The notes: generated by a model from the sequence alone, not told the origin. A stretch of DNA of 64,000 bases from an uncultured Candidatus Saccharibacteria bacterium (GCA_948851665.1 CAQOWG010000002.1:58638-122637); one strand, 5' to 3'. Positions 1 to 8,850 are shown, numbered from the stretch's first letter. Translations and numbers: made by a program.

Positions 1-414
1 AATCAATTTAAGAAAGCCAAGGAATATGCCAAGAAAAATGGCATGAAAGTGAAGTTTTTTGGAGCGCAACCACGCGAACGGATTATTATTCGTATGCAAG
101 AAGCACATCTTGGCGTTCATTCGTCGTATAATTTTGATACGCAGGGGATGGTTTTGGTGGAAGCGCAAGCAACTGGTCTGCCGGTTTTGATTGCGGACCC
201 GGCTTTGACGGAAACGGTACCGATGGGTGGTTTTTTGCTAGCTAGTAGCGAGGATCCAACTGGTATAGCGTTGACCTTGGAGGGCTTGAAAGCAGAGAAG
301 GTTAACGAGATGAGTAAAATAATGATGAAGAATCGCCGGAAGGTCTTGCAAGACGAGCGGGTGAAAGAGTTGGTAAAAGCCTACAAAATGGCGGAAAAGA
401 CTAAGAAAAAGTGA
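1..414 (+). CDS. GT4-type glycosyltransferase, C-terminal part (5' end outside window)
   Basis: The frame is open from base 1, so the start lies left of the window and only the last 137 codons are present. What remains is the nucleotide-sugar-binding half of a GT-B fold enzyme. It has a 'FFGAQPRERI' strand-loop and then 'TQGMVLVEAQATGLP', the E-x7-E type donor-binding region of GT4 enzymes. The complete glycosyltransferase at 3197 carries the near-identical block 'TQGIVLIEAAATGLP', so the two are probably paralogues. A role in glycolipid or envelope glycan synthesis is inferred from family and from the neighbouring phosphatidyltransferase. The substrate cannot be read from sequence. Confidence 0.8.
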   Translation, partial: NQFKKAKEYAKKNGMKVKFFGAQPRERIIIRMQEAHLGVHSSYNFDTQGMVLVEAQATGLPVLIADPALTETVPMGGFLLASSEDPTGIALTLEGLKAEKVNEMSKIMMKNRRKVLQDERVKELVKAYKMAEKTKKK

Positions 415-435
415 CCAAGCATGATGCTTGATCAC
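411..435. terminator. Hairpin between convergent genes
   Basis: Twelve-base arms at 411-422 and 424-435 form a near-perfect palindrome with one mismatch. It starts at the stop codon of the glycosyltransferase and faces the end of the minus-strand gene at 461. A second perfect 8-bp hairpin (442-449 with 459-466) follows. There is no strong T-run, so termination is a guess from position. Confidence 0.4.
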
Positions 436-460
436 TTAGGTGAGTGACTGGGTGTAGAAG

Positions 461-1072
461 TCACTCGAGCGGAGTTTTGACTTGGGTTGCGCGGTCCCAC
501 TTGATGACGAGAAGAATGACGGCGCTGATGCAAAGAGCGATCGCGATGGTAGTCTTGATTTGGTCTGGCCAAGTGACGGCGTAGAGTCCGGCGAAGACGA
601 TAAAGGCGATGCAAGTTAGATACAGAACGCGACGTCCAAGAATTAGGCCGGTAGCGAGCTTGGTGTCTTTGTGCTTTTCGTCCGTAACGATTATCTGGAT
701 AATGATACAGAAAAGTGCAACGACGAACGCAACGAAGAAAGCAATCCACGGCCTGAAGTAGATGAAGCTGGAACAAATCCGGAAAATGAAGAATAGCCCC
801 ATAATGCCCAAGTGAAAAATGTCGGTAATCTGGTCGATTTCTGGGGCGTATTCGCGCCACCAGCGATATTTGCCGTCTTTTGGATACGGTTTTAGGTTGC
901 GGGCGCAGATACCGTCGAAGGCGTCGCATAGTTCCCCAATTCCGAAGATGATTAGGGCGGTTTGCGGTTTCGCACCAATAAATAGCAAAACTCCTAAGAT
1001 GCATGTGCAGATTACCTCGCACAAAGTCAGGATGTCGGCGATGTGATACTGTTTTAATTTGAATATTTTCAT
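461..1072 (-). CDS. CDP-alcohol phosphatidyltransferase family membrane protein
   Basis: This is a 203-residue multi-pass membrane enzyme of the family that transfers a phosphatidyl group from a CDP-lipid to an alcohol. The signature is visible as D50-x2-D53-G54-x2-A57-R58, followed by D80-x3-D84. The glycine normally before the last two aspartates is not obvious, so the motif is slightly degenerate. I start it at the internal ATG at 1072 because AGGAGGGG lies 5 bases upstream. The upstream ATG at 1117 would overlap the promoter. Hydrophobic helices fill the rest. The acceptor alcohol (glycerol phosphate, inositol or other) cannot be told. Confidence 0.78.
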   Translation of the reverse strand: MKIFKLKQYHIADILTLCEVICTCILGVLLFIGAKPQTALIIFGIGELCDAFDGICARNLKPYPKDGKYRWWREYAPEIDQITDIFHLGIMGLFFIFRICSSFIYFRPWIAFFVAFVVALFCIIIQIIVTDEKHKDTKLATGLILGRRVLYLTCIAFIVFAGLYAVTWPDQIKTTIAIALCISAVILLVIKWDRATQVKTPLE

Positions 1073-1105
1073 TTCATCCCCTCCTTTCACACTGCCTATA
1101 TTACC

Positions 1106-1134
1106 ATTATAGCACACTTATGGTAAAAAGTCAA
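1106..1134 (-). promoter_or_regulatory. Consensus promoter of the phosphatidyltransferase gene
   Basis: On the minus strand TTGACT (1134-1129) and TATAAT (1111-1106) are separated by exactly 17 bases. The transcript would start near 1099 and include the AGGAGGGG ribosome site before ATG 1072. Confidence 0.8.
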
Positions 1135-1139
1135 TATAT

Positions 1140-1961
1140 TTAGCGATATAGCAGAGCGGCAGTGGTAGATTCGAGGGGTTTGGTAGGGTTGTAGAGGTTG
1201 AAAGCGGCGACTTTGGCGGCTAGTTCGCCGGACCAAAGCGAGATGAGCGAATAGTCGGTATCGGTGAGAGGAGTAGTGATGACGCGCCCGTCGCGAGCGG
1301 TGATGAGCTGGCCTTCGTGGAAAGTCAGAATGGTGGCGGGGTAAGTGAGAGTGAATTTATGGATGGCTTCGAGGATGGGCAGGAGCGGGGCGGAGAGCAT
1401 GATCATTTTGGGATAGTAGACGGCACGGAAGACTTTTTGGAGCTGGGCGGAAGAAGCAAATAGGGTGAGATCGGGATTTGTAAGTAGTTGCTCCATATTT
1501 GGGGCGAGTAAATCAATGGTGTCGCGCGCTAATAGAACGCGTGGTGGTTCGGTCTGGTGATCGGCAGGAGTGAGGGCAGTTGCGAGGGCGATGGCAGTAG
1601 CGGAGTTTTTGGAAAGGTCGCCGGTGATGAGGGCATAATCATTTGCGGCAATGAATTCACTGAGGAGCGGTGATTGTGCGAAAGAGCCAGTATCGGTGGC
1701 GGGAGCAAAGTTAAGATTGGGGAGAGGTGGGAGTTTAGTGCGAAGCGTGGCGGGTAAGAGAATTGATAAGTCGCGTACCGGGAAAGTTCTATCAATAAAT
1801 TCGGCAGTGCGGATGGTAAAGTTGAAACCTTGGCTGCTACCGCCGATGAGACCGAGACGACCAGTTTTTTGTTCGGGGATGTTCCAGGCAAGATCGGCGA
1901 AAAGAGGCTTAGTTTGTTTTTGCCAGTAGGATAAATCGCCTGTGAGATCTGCGAAAGCCAT
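1140..1961 (-). CDS. NnrD-like (YjeF C-terminal, ribokinase-fold) protein
   Basis: The 273-residue product resembles the ADP/ATP-dependent NAD(P)H-hydrate dehydratase domain, which repairs hydrated nicotinamide cofactors. Supporting features are 'GRLGLIGGSSQG' near residues 34-45, 'LITGDLSKNS' near 111-120 where the family has its nucleotide-site glycine/aspartate loop, and 'TFHEGQLITARDGR' near the end. The usual GxGDxLxG signature is weak, so catalytic activity is uncertain. The start at 1961 shares one base with the xth stop (TGATG), suggesting translational coupling. An in-frame ATG at 1991 inside xth is possible but less likely. No epimerase domain is fused. Confidence 0.55.
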   Translation of the reverse strand: MAFADLTGDLSYWQKQTKPLFADLAWNIPEQKTGRLGLIGGSSQGFNFTIRTAEFIDRTFPVRDLSILLPATLRTKLPPLPNLNFAPATDTGSFAQSPLLSEFIAANDYALITGDLSKNSATAIALATALTPADHQTEPPRVLLARDTIDLLAPNMEQLLTNPDLTLFASSAQLQKVFRAVYYPKMIMLSAPLLPILEAIHKFTLTYPATILTFHEGQLITARDGRVITTPLTDTDYSLISLWSGELAAKVAAFNLYNPTKPLESTTAALLYR

Positions 1962-2761
1962 CAAAATTCCATTTCTATTGAGATTGGACAATGATCGGAA
2001 CCTGCAATATGATCGTGAATCATTGCGTTTTTGAGGTGCGGAATGAGGCTTTCAGAAAGCAGAAAATAGTCGATGCGCCAACCGATATTACGTTCGCGAG
2101 CATGCGACCAATGTGACCACCAAGTGTATTTTTGTTGACTGGGGTAAAGGTGACGAAAACTATCAGCAAGCTTACCGGTGGCAAGGTAATTTTTGATGCC
2201 TTGGCGCTCTTCGTCAGTGAAGCCGGCGTTGTGAGTGTTGTCTTTAGGACGAGCGAGATCGAGTGGGGTGTGGGCTACATTGAAATCACCGCAGATAATG
2301 ACCGGTTTGGCTTTTTGAAGGATATTGATATAGTTGAGGATGGCTGGATCCCATAGATGTTCGCGTAGGTTGAGGCGGGAAAGATTGGGCTTACTGTTTG
2401 GAACGTACATATTGATAAGATAAAAAGGTTCAAATTCAATAGTTTGCAGGCGACCTTCTTTTAAAGGATTGCCGAACTTGTCATCGTCCCAAGGATAATT
2501 TGCGGCGAGGTCGGCAGGTAAGTCGTTGATGCTACCAAGCGGTTTGAATTTCGTAAAAATGGCAGTCCCAGAGTAGCCGGGGCGGTCAGCGCTATGCCAG
2601 AGTTCGAGATAGTCTGGCAGATCAACAGTAACTTGACCTGGCTTAGCTTTAGTCTCTTGAAGACAGAGAATGTCGGGTTGTTCGGCATTGATAAAATCCA
2701 TGAAGGTGCCGCGCTTTAGATTGGCTCGCAGACCATTAACATTCCAAGAATAGATTTTCAT
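1961..2761 (-). CDS. xth: Exodeoxyribonuclease III / AP endonuclease
   Basis: This 266-residue member of the exonuclease-endonuclease-phosphatase family cuts DNA at abasic sites and removes 3' blocking groups in base excision repair. Visible active-site motifs are 'SWNVNGLRA' at residues 5-13, 'LQETK' with metal-binding E36, 'ICGDFNVAH', and the C-terminal 'GSDHCP' with the catalytic Asp-His. Length is typical. The start codon overlaps the smpB stop by one base and the stop overlaps the next gene by one base, so smpB-xth-nnrD-like form a tight operon. Confidence 0.93.
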   Translation of the reverse strand: MKIYSWNVNGLRANLKRGTFMDFINAEQPDILCLQETKAKPGQVTVDLPDYLELWHSADRPGYSGTAIFTKFKPLGSINDLPADLAANYPWDDDKFGNPLKEGRLQTIEFEPFYLINMYVPNSKPNLSRLNLREHLWDPAILNYINILQKAKPVIICGDFNVAHTPLDLARPKDNTHNAGFTDEERQGIKNYLATGKLADSFRHLYPSQQKYTWWSHWSHARERNIGWRIDYFLLSESLIPHLKNAMIHDHIAGSDHCPISIEMEF

Positions 2762-3174
2762 TAGTAGCGTCCCCGTTCAAGGTCACGTTTTTTGATGGTT
2801 TCGCGCTTGTCGTATTTCTTTTTGCCACGACCAGTAGCAATGATGAGCTTAATATAGCGGCCGCCAGCAAGCAGTTTGGTGGGGACCAGCTGAAAACCAT
2901 CTTGCTTGGCACGGGTGAGATCGCGGAGCTGACGTTTAGTAACGAGTAGTTTTAGATTGCGGGCGGTTTCGGCGCCAAGGGTGGCATTATTGAGCCATAA
3001 TTCCCCGTTCTTGATAGTTACAAATGAACCGCGAAGTTGCGCATGATGGTCGCGAATGAGTCGCACTTCGGGGCCGGTGAGAGAAATGCCACAAGTCAAT
3101 TCGTCGCCGAGTTGGTAGTCGAAACGGGCACGGCGGTTGACAACGACATTATCGGTGATCCTTGACTTTTTCAT
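2761..3174 (-). CDS. smpB: SsrA-binding protein SmpB
   Basis: SmpB binds tmRNA and delivers it to stalled ribosomes for trans-translation. The 137-residue protein shows the family's 'NRRARFDYQL' start, 'GISLTGPEVRLIR' strand, and the basic C-terminal tail 'KKKYDKRETIKKRD' that occupies the empty mRNA channel. It is slightly shorter than many homologues. First gene of the smpB-xth operon, it has a TATAAT box exactly 6 bases upstream of its ATG and no ribosome site, so its mRNA is predicted to be leaderless. No tmRNA gene was seen in this window. Confidence 0.93.
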   Translation of the reverse strand: MKKSRITDNVVVNRRARFDYQLGDELTCGISLTGPEVRLIRDHHAQLRGSFVTIKNGELWLNNATLGAETARNLKLLVTKRQLRDLTRAKQDGFQLVPTKLLAGGRYIKLIIATGRGKKKYDKRETIKKRDLERGRY

Positions 3175-3180
3175 GTTACA

Positions 3181-3186
3181 ATTATA
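3181..3186 (-). promoter_or_regulatory. -10 box of smpB, 6 nt from ATG
   Basis: TATAAT on the minus strand, separated from ATG (3174) by six bases. This is one of a recurring set of such boxes predicting leaderless transcripts. A convincing -35 is not visible. Confidence 0.6.
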
Positions 3187-3196
3187 CCATAGTATT

Positions 3197-4468
3197 ATGA
3201 AAATTGTGATTACTTCCGACTTGTATTATCCAATGACAAATGGAGTGGCGGTATTTGCGCACAATTTAGCGCGTGGTCTTGCGAAGCAGGGGCATGAGGT
3301 AATGGTGTTTTGCCCGAGTTTTACTGGTAAAAAACATAAAGAGAAAAAAGAAGGCGTCACAACGGTATATTTGTCGTCAGTGCGATTCCCCTTTTACCCA
3401 GACCAAATCAATAAAGTACCCGAAAAGAAAGAATTTTTGGGCTTGTCGATGCCACGTCTGGTCTATCGGCATGGATTATGGTTGACGCTGGATCCGTATC
3501 CAGTGATGAAACGGGAGATGGATAGGTTCCGTCCTGATGTGATCCATAATCAGACGGCTGAGATGATTGCGGTGTCGGCGCGGCGTTACGCCAAGAAGCG
3601 CAACGTGCCAATGGTGAGTACGGGCCATGCTTATCCGGATAACGTGACTGGACAGGTGAAGCTGCTGAAACCGATTAAACGTCCAGTGGACGCAATTCTG
3701 AGGACTTATATGGCGAGTTTTTTAAAACACTCAGAATATGCTACAATGCCGACAGAAATGGCAATTGACGACTTAGTGCCGAAGAATCGTCGACGTTTTA
3801 AGGTACCAGTGGAGGCGTTGTCAAACGGAGTGGATCTTTCGAAATTTATGCCAGGTTCGCCGAATCCGCGGGTATTAAAAAAATATCACCTAAAACCGAA
3901 TGTTAAGCGGGTGTTATATCTTGGTCGAGTTGATCCGGAAAAAAGTATTAGTAATGTTTTGCTGGCATTTGCGGAGGTTTTAGAAAAAGTGCCGGATGCA
4001 GAGTTGGTGATTGCCGGGGATGGGATTGATAAGAATCATTTGATGGATTTGGCGAAAGCACTAGGGATTGATACTCAAACGAAGTTTCTGGGGCGGATTA
4101 TGTCGGTGGCGGAAGCAGTGTCGATTTATCAGTCAGCGACATTATTTGCAACGGCGAGTGAAACTGAAACCCAAGGTATTGTTCTGATTGAGGCGGCAGC
4201 AACTGGTCTACCAATTGTGGCAGTAGATGCAGGTGCGGTGAGCGAGCTTTGCCAGGATGGTAAGAACGGTGAATTATGCCGTCCGGGCGCGATAGAGGAA
4301 TTGGTGGCTGGTATAGTAAAAATTCTTACAAACGAGAAGCTGCAGAAGAAATATGGTGCTAAAAGCTTAGTGGTTGCTCGGAAGCACGATCTAAACAGAA
4401 CGTTGGCGCGGTTTGTAGAGATTTATCAAGAAGCTATTCAGCTGAAGAAGAATCGGCAAGAATCTTAA
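3197..4468 (+). CDS. GT4 glycosyltransferase (diglucosyldiacylglycerol-synthase-like)
   Basis: This complete 423-residue GT-B enzyme has an N-terminal 'TSDLYYPMTNGVAVFAHNLA' acceptor-side motif typical of lipid and phosphatidyl-inositol glycosyltransferases. It also has 'DVIHNQ', 'LYLGRVDPEKSI' at the start of the donor domain, and 'TQGIVLIEAAATGLP' as the E-x7-E donor site. I place the start at 3197, where the family begins, rather than the upstream in-frame ATG at 3137 that lies inside smpB. It is divergent from smpB. The last 35 bases overlap the end of the convergent hydrolase gene. The acceptor is probably a membrane glycolipid, which is inference from family. Confidence 0.82.
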   Translation: MKIVITSDLYYPMTNGVAVFAHNLARGLAKQGHEVMVFCPSFTGKKHKEKKEGVTTVYLSSVRFPFYPDQINKVPEKKEFLGLSMPRLVYRHGLWLTLDPYPVMKREMDRFRPDVIHNQTAEMIAVSARRYAKKRNVPMVSTGHAYPDNVTGQVKLLKPIKRPVDAILRTYMASFLKHSEYATMPTEMAIDDLVPKNRRRFKVPVEALSNGVDLSKFMPGSPNPRVLKKYHLKPNVKRVLYLGRVDPEKSISNVLLAFAEVLEKVPDAELVIAGDGIDKNHLMDLAKALGIDTQTKFLGRIMSVAEAVSIYQSATLFATASETETQGIVLIEAAATGLPIVAVDAGAVSELCQDGKNGELCRPGAIEELVAGIVKILTNEKLQKKYGAKSLVVARKHDLNRTLARFVEIYQEAIQLKKNRQES

Positions 4469-5174
4469 GGATTTCCTCGGCGGTTTCATGAGGCTTTTCG
4501 TAGTTATGTAGATGTCCGGTGTCTTGCAGGAAGACTGGTTTAGTGTGGAGAGAGTGGGCAAGTTTTTCGGTACTGCGACAGCTTATAAGGCGATCTTTTG
4601 TGCCGGCGATGATATAAACATTGATGTTGTCCGCGAATTGAAAATCGGCTACACCATAATGTGAGGAAAAATAGGCAGCAGAAAAGACTGCGCGTTTGGG
4701 GCAAGTAGTTTGTTTGGTACAAGCGTTGGTGACTCGCATGGTAGAATTAAATTGCCCTTTGCCGGTATAAAGATAGCAAGTGGTGGCAAAGTTGACAAGG
4801 AAATCTGGCAAATAGGCGGAGAGTGGGGCCAGTAGGGCAAAAAACTTGGCGGTTTTATAAGAAATTGGTGAGAGTAAAATTAGACGCGAATCAACAAGGT
4901 CTGGACGGAGACTAGCAAGCGCCGAAACTGTCAAAGTGCCCATGGAGTGTCCAATTAAAATAGGCTTGATGATGTGGTGGGATTTTAGATAATTAGCAAA
5001 GTGGTCCGCATATGTCTCTGGGGTATATGCGGAAAGGGTAGGAGCACCGGCAAAAGGTGGATTAGGGGCTAAATGAACGTCATATCCTGCAATACGTAGC
5101 TCATCGGCAATGGCAGAAAGACCGAATGGTGCGCCGCGAAAACCATGAATTAAGACAAGCGAGGGACGTTTCAT
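4434..5174 (-). CDS. Alpha/beta hydrolase
   Basis: A 246-residue serine hydrolase with the oxyanion-hole segment 'LIHGFRGAP' at 8-16, nucleophile elbow 'GHSMG' with S77, acid 'GTKDRL' and catalytic histidine in 'TGHLHNYEKP'. No signal peptide is seen, so it is probably cytoplasmic. The start overlaps the stop of the glutaredoxin gene by four bases (ATGA), indicating coupled translation. The 3' end overlaps the convergent glycosyltransferase by 35 bases. The fold is clear, but the substrate (ester, lipid or peptide) is not. Confidence 0.8.
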   Translation of the reverse strand: MKRPSLVLIHGFRGAPFGLSAIADELRIAGYDVHLAPNPPFAGAPTLSAYTPETYADHFANYLKSHHIIKPILIGHSMGTLTVSALASLRPDLVDSRLILLSPISYKTAKFFALLAPLSAYLPDFLVNFATTCYLYTGKGQFNSTMRVTNACTKQTTCPKRAVFSAAYFSSHYGVADFQFADNINVYIIAGTKDRLISCRSTEKLAHSLHTKPVFLQDTGHLHNYEKPHETAEEILKILADSSSAE

Positions 5175-5389
5175 GCGGCTTTGGCGGGAGCTTCTGCGGC
5201 GAGAGCGGCCTTAATTGCGGCGCGATCAAAGCCGATAATGCGCTTGTCGCCAATTTCGGTGACCGGTACAGCAGTAATGTCTGGCAAGGACGAAGCATCA
5301 ACTTCTTGGTACTTAATTCCCTGTTCCTCAAGCCATTCCATGAGAGCGTGGCAGTAGATACAGGTTGGAGTGGTGTAAACTTTAATCAT
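5171..5389 (-). CDS. Glutaredoxin-like small thiol-disulfide protein
   Basis: This 72-residue thioredoxin-fold protein has 'TTPTCIYC' giving the redox pair C10-x-x-C13, and 'AVPVTEIG' with the cis-proline after it. That matches NrdH/glutaredoxin-type reductants. An Ala-rich tail follows the last helix. A TATAAT box (5396-5401) sits six bases before the ATG, so the mRNA should be leaderless. The downstream hydrolase is coupled by a four-base overlap. Its reductase partner is not in the window. Confidence 0.82.
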   Translation of the reverse strand: MIKVYTTPTCIYCHALMEWLEEQGIKYQEVDASSLPDITAVPVTEIGDKRIIGFDRAAIKAALAAEAPAKAA

Positions 5390-5395
5390 AAGATT

Positions 5396-5401
5396 ATTAT
5401 A
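5396..5401 (-). promoter_or_regulatory. -10 box of the glutaredoxin gene, 6 nt from ATG
   Basis: TATAAT on the minus strand with exactly six bases to ATG 5389. It lies just downstream of the ctpA stop codon. Confidence 0.6.
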
Positions 5402-6592
5402 TTACATCGATAGAGCTTTGTCGAGCTGAGGATCGCGATCTTTGTTGATATCCTCGTAGGTGCGCTCGATTTCTATGTCTGGTTTGATACCTTCGCCGTT
5501 AATGCTGGTGCCATTTGGCGTATACCAGCGAGCGGTAGTGACTTTGAGTAATGTGTCGCCAGAGAGATTTAGTAAAGTTTGCACAACACCTTTACCGAAA
5601 GTCGTTTCTCCAACGATAGTGGCTTTACCGTAATCTTTTAAGGCGCCAGCGACAATTTCGGATGAACTGGCAGTAGTTCCATTGGTTAGAACGATAGTGG
5701 GAATGTTGGCGAGTAGTGCTCCGCCGCGATTAGCATAGATAGTCTCGTCTTTGCCCGATTTGCCACGTTGAATGAGAATCGGTTGACCGTCAATCCAGAG
5801 TGAAAGTAATTCTTGGGCGGCGGAAACATAGCCGCCACCATTACCACGTAAATCAAGAATGACTTTATTGATGCCTTTTTTGCTAAATTCGTCACGTACG
5901 ATTTTGCGCACAATCTCGCCAGTGTCGGTATCAAAGCGAGTAACAGTGAGAATGGCAGTTTTGTCGTGATAGGTGACGTAGGCAGAAACATTATTAATTG
6001 GTTCGCGGGTGAGTTTAAAAGTTTTTTCTTCATTCCCGCGCACAACAGTAAGTTCAACTTCTGTGCCATCTTCGCCACGTAATTTATTGGAAATAACTTC
6101 AGTGCCTTTGTCGTAGACTTCTTCGCCGTCAATTTTATAAATGATATCGCCTGCAAGTACGCCAGCTTTTTCGGCTGGGTTGTCGGGGAGGGTGCGAATA
6201 ACACGCACATAGCCATCGCGCAAGGCCATTTCGATACCAACGCCACTACCGGCTTCACCGTGCAACAGGGCCTGGTATTCTTTGGATTCATCGGCGTCCA
6301 TATAAGCAGTGTAGATGTCGCCAGCGGCCGCCACGAGGCCTTTTTTGGCTCCCTCAATGAGTGCATTTTTATCGAGTTCGCCGTCATATTGAGAGATAAG
6401 AGTGTCATAAACTTCGTCTAGAGCAGACCAATTGTTGTTAGTACGGCGCTGGCCGATACCGAGATAGGGCAAGAATTGATTGCTGAAGTTTTGCCAGTTA
6501 AGGCCTACGAAAAAACCAAGAACCAATGTAACAGCTGCGCCGATGATAGCGCCACCGAGATTGACTTTACGAGCTTCCCAATTTTTAGACAT
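5402..6592 (-). CDS. C-terminal processing peptidase (S41, CtpA type)
   Basis: A 396-residue membrane-anchored serine protease that cleaves extracytoplasmic proteins, often peptidoglycan hydrolases. A transmembrane segment lies near residues 12-33. A PDZ domain follows ('GSGVGIEMALRDG' to 'KLRGEDGTEVELTVVRG'). The catalytic part has 'TNGTTASSSEIVAGAL' with the nucleophilic serine, and the general-base lysine in 'TTFGKGVVQ'. It follows the PcsB-like hydrolase directly and may process it. The TATAAT box 6 bases upstream of ATG predicts a leaderless mRNA. Confidence 0.9.
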   Translation of the reverse strand: MSKNWEARKVNLGGAIIGAAVTLVLGFFVGLNWQNFSNQFLPYLGIGQRRTNNNWSALDEVYDTLISQYDGELDKNALIEGAKKGLVAAAGDIYTAYMDADESKEYQALLHGEAGSGVGIEMALRDGYVRVIRTLPDNPAEKAGVLAGDIIYKIDGEEVYDKGTEVISNKLRGEDGTEVELTVVRGNEEKTFKLTREPINNVSAYVTYHDKTAILTVTRFDTDTGEIVRKIVRDEFSKKGINKVILDLRGNGGGYVSAAQELLSLWIDGQPILIQRGKSGKDETIYANRGGALLANIPTIVLTNGTTASSSEIVAGALKDYGKATIVGETTFGKGVVQTLLNLSGDTLLKVTTARWYTPNGTSINGEGIKPDIEIERTYEDINKDRDPQLDKALSM

Positions 6593-6598
6593 ATTTAA

Positions 6599-6604
6599 AT
6601 TATA
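6599..6604 (-). promoter_or_regulatory. -10 box of ctpA-like gene, 6 nt from ATG
   Basis: TATAAT on the minus strand, six bases before ATG 6592, in the 15-bp gap after the CHAP hydrolase gene. Confidence 0.6.
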
Positions 6605-6607
6605 GCA

Positions 6608-7765
6608 CTACCAAAGCTTTTGGTCGAGATGGATATAACGATAAGCGCGTGGGTTAACGTTATAACGAGCACCAAAATCGCCCGGTAGACCACTTTTAGA
6701 ACTGGCATAATTGTTGTATTCGGTGAGATTGATAGTGCCATTAGCGTTGACGCTTTCAACCCAAACTACATGACCGTAGACGCCAGTTGTGCTGTAACCA
6801 ATAGTATGAGGGGCGGGATTATCGTCTACGACGTAGCCACGACGAGCGGCAGAGCTACCCCATGTATTGGCGTTCCCCCAACTAGATATATAAATCCCGT
6901 AAAATTCTTGGGCTTTCCAGCCAGCATAGCTAGTACATTGGCAGACGTAACCACCGACTACAATATACTTTATGTTATCACGGGGGCAGTTAGCGGCCCA
7001 AGGATAAGAATTATAGCCCTCGCCAACGACGCCGCCAGAGTTGTATTTTGCAATCTCGGCAGCGATTTCGCGTTGCATAGTTTCGCGAGCGGCTAAAGCG
7101 TCTTTTTCGTAAGCAGCGGAATCGCTCTCGTATTTGGCGATTAAGGCTTGTTGATAGTTGCGTTTTTCGGCGGCCTCATTGCGACTAAGTTCGGCGGCGG
7201 CGATTAGGGCGTCAACGCTGGCTTTCTGTTGCTCAAGTTCTTCCTTGAGGGCTTTGACGGCTTCGGCAGAAGTTGTTACTTGTGACTTTGCGTTGCTTTG
7301 ACGAGATTGTTTTTCGGCTAAATCGCCAAGAGAGCTACTGCTAGCAAGTAAAGTAACAGCATCAGGATCACCTTCAAAGTGCATATCAACGAGCATTTTT
7401 GCGAGTGCAGATTGTTGGAGGCTAAGCTTTCCTTCGTTGATGGCGATTTGGGCAGTAAGATCTCGCGCAATAGCTTGGTTCATATTGATTTCATCCTCAA
7501 GTGCCGCGATTTCGGAGTTTAAGCGAGCAACTTCATTTTCGAGGGTGTCGGCCTGACTAGCTGCTTTTTTGGCAGCTGCTTCGGAAGCGGCGGCGCGATC
7601 GGCGGCCTCGCGGCAAGCCTGGCTGACACATCCGACGGGATAGGCAGCCTGGGCGTTCGGCTGGTCTTTGAGTATTGCGAAAGTAGATAAGCCGGCAATA
7701 ATGAAAATCGCGGCAATAATCGAGAGTTTACGGAAACCTAGAGTTTTATGTTTTTGTCTAACCAT
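6608..7765 (-). CDS. PcsB-like secreted peptidoglycan hydrolase (coiled coil plus CHAP)
   Basis: 385 residues: a basic N-terminus and signal or anchor helix (about 12-32), a long Ala/Glu/Lys coiled coil (about 50-255), then a CHAP amidase/endopeptidase domain. The CHAP domain has a nucleophilic cysteine in 'CQCTSYAGW' and histidine in 'YGHVVWVESV'. This layout matches PcsB/CwlO-type cell-separation hydrolases, which FtsEX switches on through the coiled coil. The gene lies directly after ftsE-ftsX, which supports that role. A TATA-rich -10 region at 7770-7777 is 4-6 bases from ATG. Confidence 0.88.
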   Translation of the reverse strand: MVRQKHKTLGFRKLSIIAAIFIIAGLSTFAILKDQPNAQAAYPVGCVSQACREAADRAAASEAAAKKAASQADTLENEVARLNSEIAALEDEINMNQAIARDLTAQIAINEGKLSLQQSALAKMLVDMHFEGDPDAVTLLASSSSLGDLAEKQSRQSNAKSQVTTSAEAVKALKEELEQQKASVDALIAAAELSRNEAAEKRNYQQALIAKYESDSAAYEKDALAARETMQREIAAEIAKYNSGGVVGEGYNSYPWAANCPRDNIKYIVVGGYVCQCTSYAGWKAQEFYGIYISSWGNANTWGSSAARRGYVVDDNPAPHTIGYSTTGVYGHVVWVESVNANGTINLTEYNNYASSKSGLPGDFGARYNVNPRAYRYIHLDQKLW

Positions 7766-7800
7766 AATTATTATATATCACAGTTATGTTAAAAAGTAAA

Positions 7801-8841
7801 TTACTTAAGGTATTTTTGAATAGCAAGGCGTGCTGAGATGGTGCCGACGAGAACGCCAACGGCGATGGTGCCAAGAAAGACGTAGACCAAACGGCTCGTA
7901 GTCATAAAGCTAGCGACTAGTGAAACGTCGATGCCATAAGAGCTGAGGCTGGGGGCGATAAATTGGAAGCCTATATAAGCGGCGGTAGCGGCAAGTAATC
8001 CAGAAATGACGCCGCAAATTTGTGCTTCTACTTGGAATGGTCCATGGATAAATTCGCTGTCAGCGCCAACTAATTTCATCATGTGGACTTCTTCGCGACG
8101 TGAGAAGATAGCCATGCGAATGGTATTAAAGATAACCAGAGTAGAGATGACGAGAAAGACGGCGCCGAGAATAAGTCCACCGTTTTTGGCTATGGTTGCC
8201 CAAGAGTTGATGGTGGCAATTTCAGCCTGATTAATATCATAAGTTGGTTCTTTGTCTTCGTCGAGGTGGGCTTGGAAAATATCGTCATTTTCGACTATGT
8301 ATCGAATACTGGTGAGGTCGTCAGGATTGTGGACCTTAATACGCATGGTGGCCTGCATAGTATCAAGCATCATTTGACGCATGTCGTCATCTGCAAGTGC
8401 TGTGAGTAGGTCTGTATTATTTTGGTTCTCAGAGAGGAAGCTTTCATATTCGGCTAATGAGTCAGCGACGGTAACCTGGATGACATTATTGTCGAGGCGC
8501 ATAGTGCTAGCCATTTGTTCAAGAGTCGACTGTGGTGTTCCGGGTTGGAAGAATACGGTGATGTCAATTTTTTGACGCATGGTGTCGGCAGTAGCGGAAA
8601 GGATCATGCTGGCGCCGATAGTAACGAGTAAAATGATTAATGTAATTGTCATGACGAGCGTAGCGGCAATAGAGAGCCAAATATTGCGACGAAAACTAGA
8701 TGCGCCATATTTGATGATGCGACTAGTGCTACGCAGTTTGCTGACGTTGCTATTCTCCACTAAAACTTTGAGATTTTCTTTTTGGCGTTTTTTAGTGTTA
8801 CGGAAGTTGGCGATTTTTTGATTTGGAGTTTGTTTTGTCAT
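7801..8841 (-). CDS. ftsX: Cell division protein FtsX
   Basis: Membrane partner of FtsE in the FtsEX complex, which passes ATP-driven movement to septal peptidoglycan hydrolases. The 346-residue protein has a cytoplasmic N-terminus and a first membrane helix near 55-85. An extracellular domain of about 130 residues follows, starting 'KIDITVFFQPGTPQ'. Three further helices come with the family motif 'ISTLVIFNTIRMAIFSRREE'. An AGGAA ribosome site precedes the ATG, 9 bp after ftsE. Confidence 0.93.
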   Translation of the reverse strand: MTKQTPNQKIANFRNTKKRQKENLKVLVENSNVSKLRSTSRIIKYGASSFRRNIWLSIAATLVMTITLIILLVTIGASMILSATADTMRQKIDITVFFQPGTPQSTLEQMASTMRLDNNVIQVTVADSLAEYESFLSENQNNTDLLTALADDDMRQMMLDTMQATMRIKVHNPDDLTSIRYIVENDDIFQAHLDEDKEPTYDINQAEIATINSWATIAKNGGLILGAVFLVISTLVIFNTIRMAIFSRREEVHMMKLVGADSEFIHGPFQVEAQICGVISGLLAATAAYIGFQFIAPSLSSYGIDVSLVASFMTTSRLVYVFLGTIAVGVLVGTISARLAIQKYLK

Positions 8842-8850
8842 ATTGATTTC